From contig JAMWFC010000082.1 of NCBI GenBank assembly GCA_027475525.1, positions 1,674,001-1,738,000 of the forward strand: DNA of 64,000 bases, given 5' to 3'. How positions within the stretch are numbered: the first letter of the stretch is position 1; every line of letters starts with the position of its first letter. Below, in pieces: positions 21,848-33,148 of the stretch. This DNA comes from Macrolepiota albuminosa (Eukaryota; Basidiomycota; Agaricomycetes; Agaricales; Agaricaceae). Under the pieces are notes generated by a model, which was given only the letters and a program-made list of their open reading frames with translations, did not search any database and was not told where the DNA came from. The position numbers were made by a program, and so were the translations under genes.

Positions 21848-24078
21848 ATGTCCTTCCGTATTCCAACTCCGCCCCCTGTCCCATCTCAAGCTGCTCAAGA
21901 AGCTGCATACGCCTACATCGCCAAGGCAAACTGTTTCATTCACCATATCGAGGGCGTTGGCGCCGAGGCGTCTCAAAATTTAGTGGTTGGCGTAATGAAG
22001 CTGCTGGAGAAGTGGTATGAGGTGAGAGTCCTTGGCGTTGGGTGGGACCGCAAGATCGAGGTGCGGGAGTGGTGCCGCGCACGGTATGTCGACAATCGTG
22101 GCGCTGAGTGGTTGGCGCCCTTCTCCTGTTTCGTAAGTTGCTTCTGCCTGACGTGTCGCTTAGCTGATTGCTCTCTAGGCGCCTCCCCCTGTCCCCACCA
22201 TCGAAGATGAGCTGGAGGACATTCTCTCTGGCACGTTGCCGATGACCGTAAGCGCGTCGGCAACTGAGTAAGTAGCTTCTGACCTTTCCTTCTCTAGCTA
22301 TGGACTGAACTATCTCCTCGCAGTAAACAAGAGGTGCTGGAACCCCTTGCTCGCTTGCAGATCGAGCAAGAGCAGGAGGAGGCTGCCGCTGCCGCTGCTG
22401 CCCACACTTTGGCGGTAGTGAGGGCCGAGCTCGCCAAGGAGCAGAAGAAGGAGTCTGTTGCCGAGGGTTCTAGCAAGGGGTCTCGCGCCGGCAGTGTTCA
22501 GAGCCCCACACTGCCGGCAGGCACACAGGGTTCGCCTTCAAAGCCTGGCAAGGCTTTGAAGAAAAAGGTGAGTCTGCTGGTGTTGGCGTCTCTCCTTACC
22601 GACTGTGACTTTTGCTAGTCTCGCAAGGGGAAGGGCCCTCAATACGAGGTATGCCGTAGTGACTCTTTGCCGACTCTCTGCTGACTCTCTCCCAGCTCCC
22701 TAGTCAGACCACTTTTGATGACAAGGAGCTAAGGGGTCTGCTCTTGCCGCGCTGGGAGGACGTCGTCATGGATGAGGGCATTGAAGGAGGAGTGGAGTTG
22801 CCCGAGATGAAGAACAAGCGCACGGTTTCCTTGGCGACATGCCAAGAGTTCAAAGATTTGCGGGGAGCGGTAAGCAACTTATCCTTTATAACCTTTCTTC
22901 CACTTGACTGGTCTTAGTGCGACAAATGTTGGGCTGACAACGATCCCGAGAGTTGTTGGTTCCCCACTGGCGCCCAACCTTGCTACCAATGCGGCACTCT
23001 CAAGCGTGCCTGTACCATCGATGGTGCCAAGAGTCACGAGCGGGGAGGGGCGCCAGATATCGTTGTCAAGAGGACCTTTTCCCATGCCGTTTTGGTGAAG
23101 CGGGCGAGGGAGTTTGTCGAGGGGGAACGCAAGGAGGTTGCCGCTGGGAGAGCGGCCAAGATTAGCAAGTCCTCCTTGGCGCTGCCGACGCGCCAAGGAG
23201 ATGAATTGGAATCGGTCGGCAAGTGCGGCGCTGGCGAGCGCCAGGAAAAACGCAAGGCCTCCCCAAGCAAGGGCAAGGGTAAGGCCAAGCAAGTACGCAT
23301 CGAGTCGCCCCCTTCCTCTCCAACTGCTGAGGACATGGAGATGAGGGAGCTTGGAGAAGCCCTTGCCGCCAGCCGCCTCCCTTCCGTTAGCAGTGAGGCT
23401 GGTCCCAGTCGCCTATTGTCCCCTCTCGTCTTGCCTGAAAACGCGCCTGCCAACGTTTCAACTGCTGGCGCCCCAGGAGATGAAGGTGACGTTGTAATGG
23501 GAGAGCCCGCTGGCACGCAGGAGTTAGCCGGGGAGGGGGAGAAACAGGAAGGATCGCCAAGTCGTGAGGAGGTAGAGGGTGGCAATGAGGATGCCGAGGG
23601 GGAACTGGAGGAGACTTTACGAGACGTCCCTGGCGAGTCCCAGGAGTTGCCGACGGTGGAGCCTGCCACCCCTTGGGTAAGTGGGGGCGACTTAGCGACG
23701 CAGCTCTGGACGAGCTCAAGTGGGCCCTTGTCGTGGACCCCCCAGCCTCAGCCAAGAGTTGCTGGCGACTCTTACGAGTGGCTGGGGGAAGACTTGGTTT
23801 ATCTGGTGGTGGCCTTGTATCCTCCTCAAGTGATAGAGCAGATGGCGGCGCGTGCGGCAAGCATGCGAGCAGTACTGGGTCGCGAGCGCGAACGAGTGTG
23901 GGAGCAAATCATGGCCTCGTGACTGCGGTATTCCAACTTGACTAGAAGTATGGATACCTTGCAGGAGTACCAGGCCGACTGTAATGAGGCTTTGGAGTGG
24001 CAAACCCTGAACCACGTACAAGTTGGCGACCTCTTGCCGTTCGACAACTCCATGCCGCTCACTGAAGATGAAGACTGA
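21848..24078 (+). CDS. Spliced zinc-cluster (Zn2Cys6-like) protein gene carried convergently by element B
   Basis: Start ATG 21848 (MSFRIPTPPP). Five introns fit GT...AG and keep frame: 22133-22178, 22268-22323, 22568-22618, 22649-22695 and 22870-22917 (46-56 nt). The protein has an N-terminal domain of about 95 residues ending EWLAPFS, then a Glu/Gln/Ala coil (RLQIEQEQEEAAAAA). A variable block and a cysteine cluster at 22918-23013 follow. The cluster spacing is CX2CX8CX8CX2CX6C, a close variant of the fungal Zn2Cys6 binuclear cluster. After it come basic Lys/Arg stretches, acidic low-complexity sequence, and a C-terminal segment (YEWLGEDLVYLVVALYPPQV). An in-frame TGA at 23920-23922 is followed by open frame to TGA 24076-24078; Arg CGA is the likely ancestral codon. 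It ends 430 bp from the pol stop on the other strand. A DNA-binding regulatory role is inferred, not shown. Confidence 0.75.
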
Positions 24079-24510
24079 CGGACCTTAGAGTAGATGGGCC
24101 GTCGTGTATATAGATTTTTGCCTGTTGCCGTACGCATATATATATATCTCTTGCCGCTTTCTTGCCGCGTGGAATGACAAGTCCCATAATCTGAGTTAGC
24201 GCAGCCGCAGAAAGCAAAGAAAGTAAAGCAAAGAGAAGGCAAGTGGCAAGTATTCTAAGGTAGGTTTTTAGCAAGAGCAATAGTATGTGAGGGACTTAGA
24301 CAAATTTTGAGGAAAAGGGAAACGCTCAGTAAATCATCATAGCGAAAAACCCTTGGCGAGAGTTGCGCAGGGCGCTAAGCGTTGGCAACACGCTAGCGCT
24401 GCGGCTTGACTATGTAAGGAATTGTCTGTGGAATATAGTACAGTAAGTATCAGCAAGAAAGATAAGTAAGATAAGTAATAGAAAAAGGGGGCTCATCAAT
24501 ATATTCTTTT

Positions 24511-27500
24511 CTAATCATTTTCTTCTTCTTCAACTAGAGTCGGCAAATCATCATCGTCCAATAATTCTGTTTCTTCAAGTTCTCTTAACTTGGCGGTGTC
24601 GATATCTAGCGCCTCCAGCGGCAAGTCAATTTGTTCCCTGGCGAGATACGGTAATAGGCAAAAGGCGGCAACAGGTCGATGCAGAACTGAACCATCTAAT
24701 TCACAGAGCATGTAAGCGCCTCCACGATTACAAGAGATAACTACCAAGGGTCCTAGGTAGCGCGGGCGCATTTTCTTGTTGTAAGAGGTCTCGATTTTGG
24801 AGTTGCGCATAAGTACTAGCACTCCTCTCGGGAAGTTGTAATCTTTGATGGTAGCGCTATGCTCGGTTTCGAATCGCAGGGCTGCTTGGCGACGGGCGCT
24901 AAAGACTACCTTGTGGAGTCACTCTAAATCTTCCTTTCTTCGCTGGAGATCAATGGCTCGTCTGGCGATAAGATCGGTGGTCGCTAAGATGCTGTTGGGT
25001 GCTGGCTGAAGGTAGGTTGCTTCTATAATGTCGGCAGGGAGTAACGGATGGGTGCCAGTAGCCACGTAATAGGGAGAACAACCCATGTGCTTACGAATAG
25101 TAACTCTTTCCGACCAAAATACTGAATAGGTAGCTTCGCTCCAACGAGACTCGTCGCCATCGACTGCCTTGAAGAGCGCTTGCCGGACATCAAAGTGTGG
25201 TCTCTCTACCAGGCCATTGGCGCGTTTGTTGTAGCCAGATACTCAAATGTGATGAATGTTGTATTTCTTGGCGAGATATGTTAGCGCTTTGATAATAGGC
25301 GCACTGTTATCCATGACGATTTCTCTTAGCGCTCCCCAACGGCAAATGATGTCCTCAAATAGCCACTTGGCGACCGCGTCCGTATTTTCTCTCTGAAGCA
25401 TTCGAAATTCAGGCCAGTGGATTAGCGAGCAACGACCTTGAATGATGTACTTGTAGCGACCCGACTTGGGCATATGCATGGTATCGACGTAGATTTTGCT
25501 AAAGAGGGGAGCTGGCGTTGCAACGGTTGGCGGGATGAGCACTTGGCGTGTCTGTTGAATTTGGCAAAGGTGGCAAGTCCTAATGTACCAGGCGATATCG
25601 GCACTAGCGTGTGGCCACCAGAATCGTTCTAACAGAGAGGCTCGGGTAGCGTACAGACCTCTATGTCCTAGCTCGTCATGCATGGCACGCAGGACTCGTA
25701 AGCGACTTTCTGGCTTGATGATCAGCTTGTGAGCGCCATCTCAATTTCGTCGCCAAAGTCGGTTGTCGGTAAAGAAGAAGTGGGTGGCATATCGGATAAA
25801 GGTCGCGTATTGCTTGTCGGTAAGGCCTGGAGGTCGCTTAAGGTCTCGTATCCATTGTTCAACTACTAACAGGCGACTGTCTTCCGCCTTTGCCTTGGCA
25901 GATCGGGGAACGGCATCGTAGGTAAGGTTTCTACTGTCTTCTCTTAGCGGATGGGGTTCTTGTACGACTTTGACTGGAGGCGAGTTTTGCCCAAGGATGC
26001 TTGCCATGTAGAATGTGAGGGGTGCGGTAAAGATTTTGGGGCGGTAAGGGACAATGGGATGTAGAAGTATGCTGGTAGGCTGTTGCCGTCGTAGTAGGGG
26101 GATTGGCTGTTGTATGAGGTGCACGAAACCATGTAAGCGGTCGATCCAGTCCTCGAAATCGCTATCAGCCCGTGGGTCCACTGCCAGGTCGCCTAGAGAG
26201 TCCATCTGGTCCGTGGAAAGAGCTCTTGACATGTACCAACTCAAAGTGAAACATGAGGATAGCGACTACCCAACGGTTCATGCTAGCGGATGGCTGGATG
26301 TCGGGATTCTGCAGCATGCCTTTAATGTACCTAGCGTCGACTTCAACGATAAGGTTTCGTATGCCAATCAAATACATCTTTAGCGACCGGAAGGCTTTGA
26401 AGAGTCCATAGAGCTCTAGCTTAGGCTGACTGTAGCGAGATTCTCTGTCGTTTAGCGTGATAGACCCAAAGCGGTTGTAGCATCGCTGTTTCCGATTGTC
26501 GCTAAGGCACTGGCACAAGAAGTAACCAACGGCAATGTACGAGGTATCCACCGCCAAGATAACAGGGTCAGCAGAGGTATAGTCGATAGGAACTAGGGGT
26601 TTGGCATCTTGTAGGGCTTTTACTAAGTCTCGTTGTGCAGTGACCTGGTCTGGCCCAAATTCAAAGGGCTCGTTAGCGCGGGTGAGTCGGTTAAGGGCAT
26701 GCGCGCAATGGGCAAAGTTCTTGACGAATATCCTGAGAACACCAACAGTACCGAGAAAGGCGCGAACTTCAGATAAGTCGCGGCAAGGACCCCATTGCTC
26801 CAGGAGTGCTAAGCGAGACTCGTCGGGAACACGACCGTCGGGAGTGCAGATGTGACCAAGTATTTTGAACCTTGGTGCGCATAAGAGGAGTTTGTGGCCG
26901 CTAAAGGTTCTACCGCTATACTTCATACGTTGGAGAACTCGATTGAGCAGCAAGAAAAACTCCCATAGCGCCAAGCAAATGTTGGGGTTCTCAGGATGGG
27001 TCGCCGGTAAGCCGTTTACGAGTCGCCAGTCTTTGGGGCCTTTGACGCCAACGTCATCAATAAAGCTAAGGACATTATGCGGTATCTCGGGTTGGAGAAT
27101 GAAGGTGATGTCGTCATGGAATATGGGGACTGAGTTTGTCCATCCCATCGGTAAGGTGACTAGGCGCAAGGCGCCAAACGGAGTTTGAAAAGTGGTGAGG
27201 TCACGGGAAGAAGGGTGTATCAGACGTTCATCATAGCCAACGTAGAGGTCAAGGGTGGCGCCACAAATGTGCCCGGCAAAGGACTCAGCAACGTGATCAG
27301 GGAAAGGCGGTACGCCAGAGTGTCGTATGGTAACTCTATTCAGCGGCTCAAGACTGTGGACTATGCGTAGATTGCCGTTCTTTTTGAGGACGCAAAACCA
27401 ATGGGAGCGGTAAGAACTATTGGAGGGCTCGTAGACGCCAGCCTTGATCTTGGTCCTAATGATTTGGCAGACCTCGGCTTCGATTCCAGGCAGTAATGGT

Positions 27501-27661
27501 CGGTTGTGCTCAGTCCACGGCACGTGAGGGATGGTTGGGATTACGACAGGCGGGAAGAAGTCTGTATGCAGGCTGCCGCGTTCTGAGTCCTCCCAGGCAA
27601 AAGCTTTATCCTGCTTAGCGACGAGATCGGTAAGGACATTCAACTCATCTTTGGTCACCAA
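24511..27661 (-). pseudogene. pol: pol of element B: RT, RNase H, integrase
   Basis: RT shows GNLRIVHSLEPLN, ATLDLYVGYDER (motif A Asp intact) and FIDDVGVKG (FIDD active site). RNase H reads AVDTSYIAVGYFL and later LIVEVDARYIKGML, ending HGPDGLSRRP. The integrase has an HHCC module (HDELGHRG...CHLCQ at about 25670-25560), then IYVDTMHM (first D), VMDNSAPI (second D) and NGLVERPH (E). A GPLVVISCNRGGAYML C-terminal fold is followed by an acidic tail. Lesions are a frameshift near 26180 and TGA codons at 25741-25743, 25243-25245 and 24919-24921, two of them at positions where Arg is expected. No chromodomain is seen. Its first codons lie across the Ngaro insertion at 33783-33149. Confidence 0.88.
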
Positions 27662-27782
27662 TGACTGCGCTCAAGAGGTTGTTTACCGGTTAAGCCGGAG
27701 GCATGATCAGGAGGGCCGCAGACGGCCTGTCCCATCTCTGGGCGCGTGTATAGACAAATGAGTAAGTAATACAAAGTATCTT
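27657..27782 (-). repeat. Ngaro repeat B2
   Basis: About 125 bp, from ACCAATGACTGCGCTC to AAAGTATCTT. It matches 28020-28145 with few changes and forms the 3' end of the Ngaro-like element. Confidence 0.85.
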
Positions 27783-27797
27783 TTGAGAGAGGTGAGG

Positions 27798-28019
27798 TGG
27801 GTAGCTACGAATGAAGATGTATTCTTTACAATGCCTATCTTATGGTCATCTTCAGTTAAACTCCCTTCAGTACCATGCTACTTACCTAGAGGGTGGTCGT
27901 CGAGGTGAGACTCCCTTGGTGGTATGTCTCACCTGCGCCCCCTCTCAGGTAATTGCATATGATCTCACAGAGCAGTCACAACTTCATTGGTTGCGTAAAA
28001 ACTAACAGTTTTGACTGCC
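27798..28019 (-). repeat. Ngaro repeat A2 with long hairpin
   Basis: About 220 bp, from GCTACGAATGAAGATG to TTTTGACTGCCA. It matches 32684-32905 and 32929-33146. Inside it, AGGTGAGAC pairs perfectly with GTCTCACCT across a short loop, and the outer arms ACCTAGAGGG and CCCTCTCAGGT extend the stem (about 27885-27953). A short frame seen through each copy is a repeat artefact and not a gene. Confidence 0.85.
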
Positions 28020-28145
28020 ACCAATGACTGCGCTCAAGAGGTTGTTTACCGGTTAAGCCAGAGGCATGATTAGGAGGGCCGCAGACGGCCTGTCCCATCT
28101 CCGGGCACGTGTATAGACAAATGAGTAAGTAATACAAAGTATCTT
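28020..28145 (-). repeat. Ngaro repeat B1
   Basis: About 125 bp, starting ACCAATGACTGCGCTC and ending AAAGTATCTT. It directly adjoins A2, giving the internal B1A2 junction of the split-repeat plan. Confidence 0.85.
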
Positions 28146-28202
28146 GCCGCCTACCCGCTAACACCGTATTAAATGAGTGAAAGGATATTATGGACGGCAA
28201 AG

Positions 28203-28380
28203 AATTTTTTTTTTTTTTTCGTGAATCTCTTTTCTTTTCTTTTTTTTCTCCATCGTGTATATATATATAGAAAAATAATAATAATAATTTTTTTTTTTTC
28301 GTGAATCCTTTTTTTTTTTTTAAAAAAAAAAAAATTTTTTTTAATTTTTAATTTTTAATTTAATTTTTTTTCTTTTCATT
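28203..28380. repeat. Low-complexity poly-T/poly-A tract
   Basis: Long T and A runs with a (TA)n and an (AAT)n patch. It lies between the recombinase ORF stop and the B1 repeat. In element orientation it is A-rich and may act in 3'-end formation. CGTGAATC occurs twice inside it, about 80 bp apart. Confidence 0.8.
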
Positions 28381-28385
28381 ACGCC

Positions 28386-29291
28386 TTACGCTGTCGCGTT
28401 GATAGCTTGACAGGAGGCCATCGCGTGTATAAGAATCGGATTCTTTCGAATGTAATGTTGAAATGCCTTTGAAGACCACCTCCCAGCCGCTTGGATCAAG
28501 TGAGGGGCAACCCCTGATTCTGCCAGAAAGGTTGCACCACCGGCACGCATTGACTGGCCGGCTATCGAGGCAGGGAAAAACTTTTTGAGTCTCGTAATAA
28601 AGAAGGCTCTGGAAGGCTGGCAGCCTTCATCCGTCAGCCAGAGCTCACGTCGCAAAGGGAACTTCTTATTTCGACTTGTCAAGTAGAGTGTGAAGAATTT
28701 GTAAGGATCGGTTGCGTGTGCGGTTTTGAGTATCACGACCTTGTTGCCTTCGAAATAGGTGTCTGATTTATGTGTCGGCAGTAGGAATTTGAAACGGTTG
28801 ACGAAGACTCTAACTGAAAGGTACTTTATTATTTTCCGATCGTTTTTGAGAAGCGCATTATCAGGTTGACATAGTTCACCCAAACGTAATAAGCCATAGA
28901 AGCCTGTGAGTAGGAGGAATACAAATAGGAGGTCGTTGTGGTTTGCGTTCAGATTCGTTTTGTGCACCACATCGAGTAAGTTGTCTCTAGACAATGGCAG
29001 TTTCTGAGAAGTTGGGGAAGACCTCATACGCATGCAGCCGGCAAGAGTGTTTCGAACGAGGCTGGAGCAACGAATGTCCCTTATTTGTGGGTAATACACC
29101 TCCAACTGGTTACAAATGCCTGAGAGATAGGAGCGCACGGATCGAGGTTCGATGTGGTAAGACATGTATACTATGTAAAATGACAAAGTGTCTTGAGATG
29201 GTTCGACGTTCATGTTGTGGAGTTGGACAAAGTTCAAATAAGAGTTTAGTGCGGAGCAGTAGGAAAGATAGGTGCTGGAATCAATGAACAT
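28386..29291 (-). CDS. Tyrosine recombinase of the Ngaro-like element
   Basis: This 301-residue frame has the tyrosine-recombinase layout. An N-terminal helical core-binding domain (SYCSALNSYLNFVQLH) comes first. The catalytic domain then has GLLRLGEL (first Arg), LPTHKSD (Lys region), QSMRAGGATFLAESG (second Arg) and GRWSSKAFQHYIR (nucleophile Tyr). In related enzymes the box-II motif is usually HxxR; here the first position is Gln (QSMR), which may weaken activity. The enzyme would integrate circular cDNA by site-specific recombination instead of DDE integration. It is the last ORF of the element. The start is uncertain and some N-terminal residues may be missing. Confidence 0.85.
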   Translation of the reverse strand: MFIDSSTYLSYCSALNSYLNFVQLHNMNVEPSQDTLSFYIVYMSYHIEPRSVRSYLSGICNQLEVYYPQIRDIRCSSLVRNTLAGCMRMRSSPTSQKLPLSRDNLLDVVHKTNLNANHNDLLFVFLLLTGFYGLLRLGELCQPDNALLKNDRKIIKYLSVRVFVNRFKFLLPTHKSDTYFEGNKVVILKTAHATDPYKFFTLYLTSRNKKFPLRRELWLTDEGCQPSRAFFITRLKKFFPASIAGQSMRAGGATFLAESGVAPHLIQAAGRWSSKAFQHYIRKNPILIHAMASCQAINATA

Positions 29292-29377
29292 GCCTAACGC
29301 TAGAGACCGTTCTCTAATGAGTCTCTCTCATGACCAGGCAGCCCTGAGGGGCTGCCTAGCCCAGACGGGGGAAGGAA

Positions 29378-31108
29378 TCATTTTTCTGCTGCCCCCAACA
29401 ATTCCTGAGGGGGTTGAAATGAGTTTATAACAATGGATGGGAACATCCTCTGGGCTTCGTCGAAACGGTGACAGGAAATAAGGTCCGCAACTTGGTTTTC
29501 ATGACCGGGGATGAACCTGACTTTGATTTTGTGGCCGTGATTTAACAAAAAGTCGACCGTGTGCTTCAACAAGCCATTATAGCTTGGAAGAGCGTGTAAG
29601 GTGTTGAAAATGGCTACCGTGTTGGTATTGTCTGTAAAAATTAAGACTTTTACTGGCTGGGTGGTGTTGGAAACTGCGAGGGAAAAAGCTGACGCCACTG
29701 TCAAGGCTTCTAAAAAGAAAATCAGACTACTTGGCACATTTGGCAGCGGTTCAGCGAAGAATGCAGTGCACGTTCGAGGGTGCCAAAAACCAAGGCCCGT
29801 AAGGCATGCATCTGATTCGATCACAAAATCAGCCTCAACCTCATCCCACATTGCGGGCTTCAAAATCCTAATCCCATTCAAATGCTCCATATGTTGAAGA
29901 CCCCATGATAGGTCAGAGGGGATCGCCTTGTTGGACCATATACGGGCGTTTGGGAAGTCGCCTACTCTGTTTATTTTTGCATAAATGTTGGACAAACAGG
30001 GGGCTAACAATGGAAAGACGTTTAGCCCCCAATTGACCCACCCTGCCAATCTTTGCCAGGCTCGTTTAGTAAAGTACTTAGACTTCCCCTTGGGAGATTT
30101 GGCAAAGCGTCTCATCTCGGATATCAATTCTTCTTTTGCCCCTTCTGGCAGGGTCATTGTCATTTCGTTCGGGTCAACGGATATTCCAATGATCACAAGA
30201 GGGCTACCGAATACTTGCTTTTTGAGTTTATAAGGAACGCCCAATTTATCCCAAAGCTCAAGGAGCTTGCACTGATTTGACGGGAGATGCTGATTGTAAG
30301 GCTCATAAAATGAAAGATCATTATCATCGTTAATCCCGAAGCTGTCGTCGTTGAACACTAACGGTCAGCGTACGCCTTTGATGTTTTCAGCTATCCACGT
30401 GATCAGACTGTTTACTGCACCCCAACAGAAAAGGGAGGCCCTTCCGCTGAAACAATTGCACCTATCAACGTGCCGGTTCCCATCAATAGTCACGATTTGC
30501 TTCAACTGCCAGAACTTGTGCATTGGGACTAGCCTGTAAGCTTCGGCTATGTCGGACTTCCAGAGGATCAGCCGACGGTCAGAGAATTCCCTCATCCTTA
30601 GTAGGATAGCACCCAGATAATTCAGGTTGTCAAGGGGAAACCCTGATATTTTCTCGTAAGGGACCATGGAATTGAGAGAATACGTTCCAGCTGTCAGGTC
30701 TGTGACTAAGCGAAAGTCGTCAGAATGAGGCTTTGGGACCGCATAAATTGGTGAGCTGGTCATCGATGGGTACAGTAGTTCACCGAAGGATTCAGAAAAC
30801 CTGCCCTTTTTGATCTCAATATCACGTTGCTTTCTCAAGAAGTCTGCCTCGGCAGAATCTTCAGGAGTAGGACTTGACATGTCGCAAATAGATGGATATG
30901 TGTCCGGATGAGTGTCTGCAAAGGGCCAGAACCCTTCTCTTAGACCTCTGATAACGGAATGGACAAAGAGCTGGTTAGGATGGGTTTCGAGCAGAAGTTC
31001 GAACAAGTCGACATTGATTGGTGTTACAATTTTAAACAAATCCGGATGACGTCTGATTGTTTCAACAGAGTTTGAATTTTTAAGTTCTTCAGTCGGTGGC
31101 TCAGGCAT
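29378..31108 (-). pseudogene. Reverse transcriptase and RNase H of the Ngaro-like element
   Basis: RT motifs are PIYAVPKPHSDDFRLVTDLT, LILWKSDIAEAYRLVPMH (motif A Asp intact) and VFNDDSFG, an FNDD variant of the usual YxDD box. A TGA at 30365-30367 lies only a few codons before that box. RNase H follows (ADFVIESDACLTGLGFW; VLIFTDNTNTVAIFN; VRFIPGHENQVADLIS). The order RT - RNase H - tyrosine recombinase is diagnostic of the DIRS order. Apart from the TGA the frame is long and open, so decay is recent. Confidence 0.85.
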
Positions 31109-31211
31109 AGGTTTAGCGGATTCAGACCATGAGGCAGTGGTCCGTGAGATGTCTTGCTGGTCCTCTCCGTAGTGAAATCAAATGTATTTCGGCCTAAAAT
31201 CTCTGACAGTT

Positions 31212-32645
31212 TCAATTCTTGCGTGTCTTTGAGCACGTGTGTCCAGGGTGCGGTCCCCCACAGTTTCGGCACTGATGGCTCCAATGACAGGTACTGGAGT
31301 CAAAAGGACATCCTTTTGTACTGTTCCAACGGCGGCACACAGTTTCTTTGCTTGTTGAACCCTGACTGGATTTATTTGGTCCTGCAGTGAAAGGTTTCTT
31401 CCCTCCATAATTGATTCCGTCAACATGCAGGGTGGAGTCGCGGAGATCAACGAACTCGTTGTGGTTGGTAAGCAATAATCTTGTTCCCCCACCAACTCTT
31501 GCTCTGACGGCTTTATCATACGCGATAACTTTCCCGTGCGCACTCTCGTGTTTGGCAGCGAAGAGATTGAGGATCTGGGCAACATAAGTTTGAAACTCTT
31601 CCTCTCTGTCGGGAAAGGCAAATCTGAGGGCTTTGGAATACATGTTTGCTGCAACGAGCCATTGTCCACTTGTTTGCACTTTCCTAGCTGGAGCGCTGAC
31701 TCCAAAGACAATTTCACGCTGTCCGAGACGCCCTCGATTCTCTCGAGGAGCTCCCAAATATCTGACAGAGCTATAAATGGTGTCGAAACAGGCGGCTTCT
31801 CCCCTGAGGACTTTGTCCCACTCAGAAGGGGGGAAGTCTGATGGAGCAGTCTGTGAGGTAAGGATACTCCTTTTGACTTCGCTGACGTTGCGCAGATATT
31901 GGCACAGCAGCTCTCGGTTTCTACTGCACCGTGGGTCTCCACTGTCTCTGGCCCGCTGCTCTCGCTTGAACCAAGGTAGTTTTCATTCATCAAATCTTGG
32001 TTTCTTACGCTGGGGCTCATCATCCTCATCAGCAGACTCGGAATCTCGCATTTCGTCATCGGTGTCGCTGGGTTTGACTTCTGCTGGCTCTTGGGTGTTT
32101 GCTCCGGTTGCAGATTTGACATATCCTTTGGAGATTCGGTCGACAGAACGGGGAGATAAGGACCGCTCTCTAGGCAACTCAGGTGCAGGTCTTCTGCTTC
32201 CTCCTCCCTCAGGGGTGTTCTCATTTTGCCTCTCTGATTCTGGTTCAGCTGCAGCTTCCGGGACTTCACGGCGTCTAGCTTGTTGGTGGTGTGCCCGCGC
32301 TTTCTTTTCAATGTCTTCGATGAGTGCGAGATAGCTGTTAATGGTGTCCTGTCTAGCTTCTGGGGGCACCCTGGATTGGTTTGCTGTGCTGACAATTGAA
32401 GTGATTGTAAGGGGTCTGGACTTGCGACCTCTTCAAAAGGCCTCGATGTGGTCTTCAAGCTGGGCCAGGAGTGAGAGCTCTGAGGGGTCTGACACTCCTG
32501 TTCCGGAGCTGATATTCGCTGCATCAACATTTTCTCGGTTGCCTCTTCCTTCTCCGGACTCATTCCTAAGAGAAGGTTGCCTGGTTCCCTGGCTGTCCAA
32601 GGTGGATCTAACCGACTCAACAGGCTGGGAGGCATTTTGATTCAT
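31212..32645 (-). pseudogene. Gag-like ORF of the Ngaro-like element
   Basis: It begins at ATG 32645 (MNQNASQPVESVRS). It continues through an Arg/Glu-rich region (32369-31983, KKARAHHQQARRREV and later QRKKPRFDE) and a globular part (31757-31212, NHNEFVDLRDSTLH). It ends with a Cys/His patch, CRRWNSTKGCPF..CHWSHQCRNC..HTC. Two zinc-finger-like groups can be read there, a CCCH-like one and a knuckle-like one, both common in ORF1 of basidiomycete tyrosine-recombinase elements. Frames change near 32400 and 31900. The product would be the RNA-binding structural protein. Confidence 0.65.
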
Positions 32646-32683
32646 CAGTTCGATGAGTTTGACGATGGTTGTGACCAGGATAT

Positions 32684-33146
32684 AGCTACGAATGAAGATG
32701 TATTCTTTACGATGCCTATCTTATGGTCATCTTCAGTTAAACTCCCTTCAGTACCATGCTACTTACCTAGAGGGTGGTCATCGAGGTGAGACTCCCTTGG
32801 TGGTATGTCTCACCTGCGCCCCCTCTCAGGTAATCGCACGTGATCTCACAGAGCAGTCGCACCTTCATTGGTTGTGTAAAAACTAACAGTTTTGACTGCC
32901 ACCAATGACTGCGCTCAAGAGGTTGTTTAGCTACGAATGAAGATGTATTCTTTACGATGCCTATCTTATGGTCATCTTCAGTTAAACTCCCTTCAGTACC
33001 ATGCTACTTACCTAGAGGGTGGTCGTCGAGGTGAGACTCCCTTGGTGGTATGTCTCACCTGCGCCCCCTCTCAGGTAATCACATGTGATCTCACAGAGCA
33101 GTCGCACCTTCATTGGTTGCGTAAAAACTAACAGTTTTGACTGCCA
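32684..33146 (-). repeat. Ngaro repeat A1, present as two tandem copies (245-bp period)
   Basis: Copies 32684-32928 and 32929-33146 both carry the A sequence and its hairpin. The first also ends with about 30 bp of the B repeat start (CCACCAATGACTGCGCTC). They differ at several bases, so this is not an assembly duplicate. An A-B(partial)-A junction is what recombination between a linear copy and a circle would leave. Confidence 0.8.
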
Positions 33147-33148
33147 AA

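Larger units (their letters stand above)
27657..33148 (-). mobile_element. Ngaro-like tyrosine-recombinase (DIRS-order) retrotransposon
   Basis: The minus-strand order is A1 repeat (33146-32929, with a second tandem copy 32928-32684), Gag-like ORFs (32645-31212), RT and RNase H (31108-29378), tyrosine recombinase (29291-28386), B1 (28145-28020), A2 (28019-27798) and B2 (27782-27657). A1 - ORFs - B1A2 - B2 is the split-direct-repeat plan known for Ngaro elements. It interrupts the start of pol of element B. No target duplication is visible, as expected for recombinase-mediated insertion; the boundary is ambiguous within CACC/CCA. Several frames are broken, so this copy is probably dead. Confidence 0.88.

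Noticed and set aside
23034..23860. Long minus-strand frames over the zinc-cluster gene of B (211 and 157 codons)
   Set aside because: They are antisense shadows of a GC-rich, repetitive coding region. The plus strand has splice sites, the cysteine cluster and homologues.
27811..28005. Three identical 64-codon frames (27811, 32692, 32937)
   Set aside because: They are copies of the Ngaro A repeat and its hairpin, not genes.
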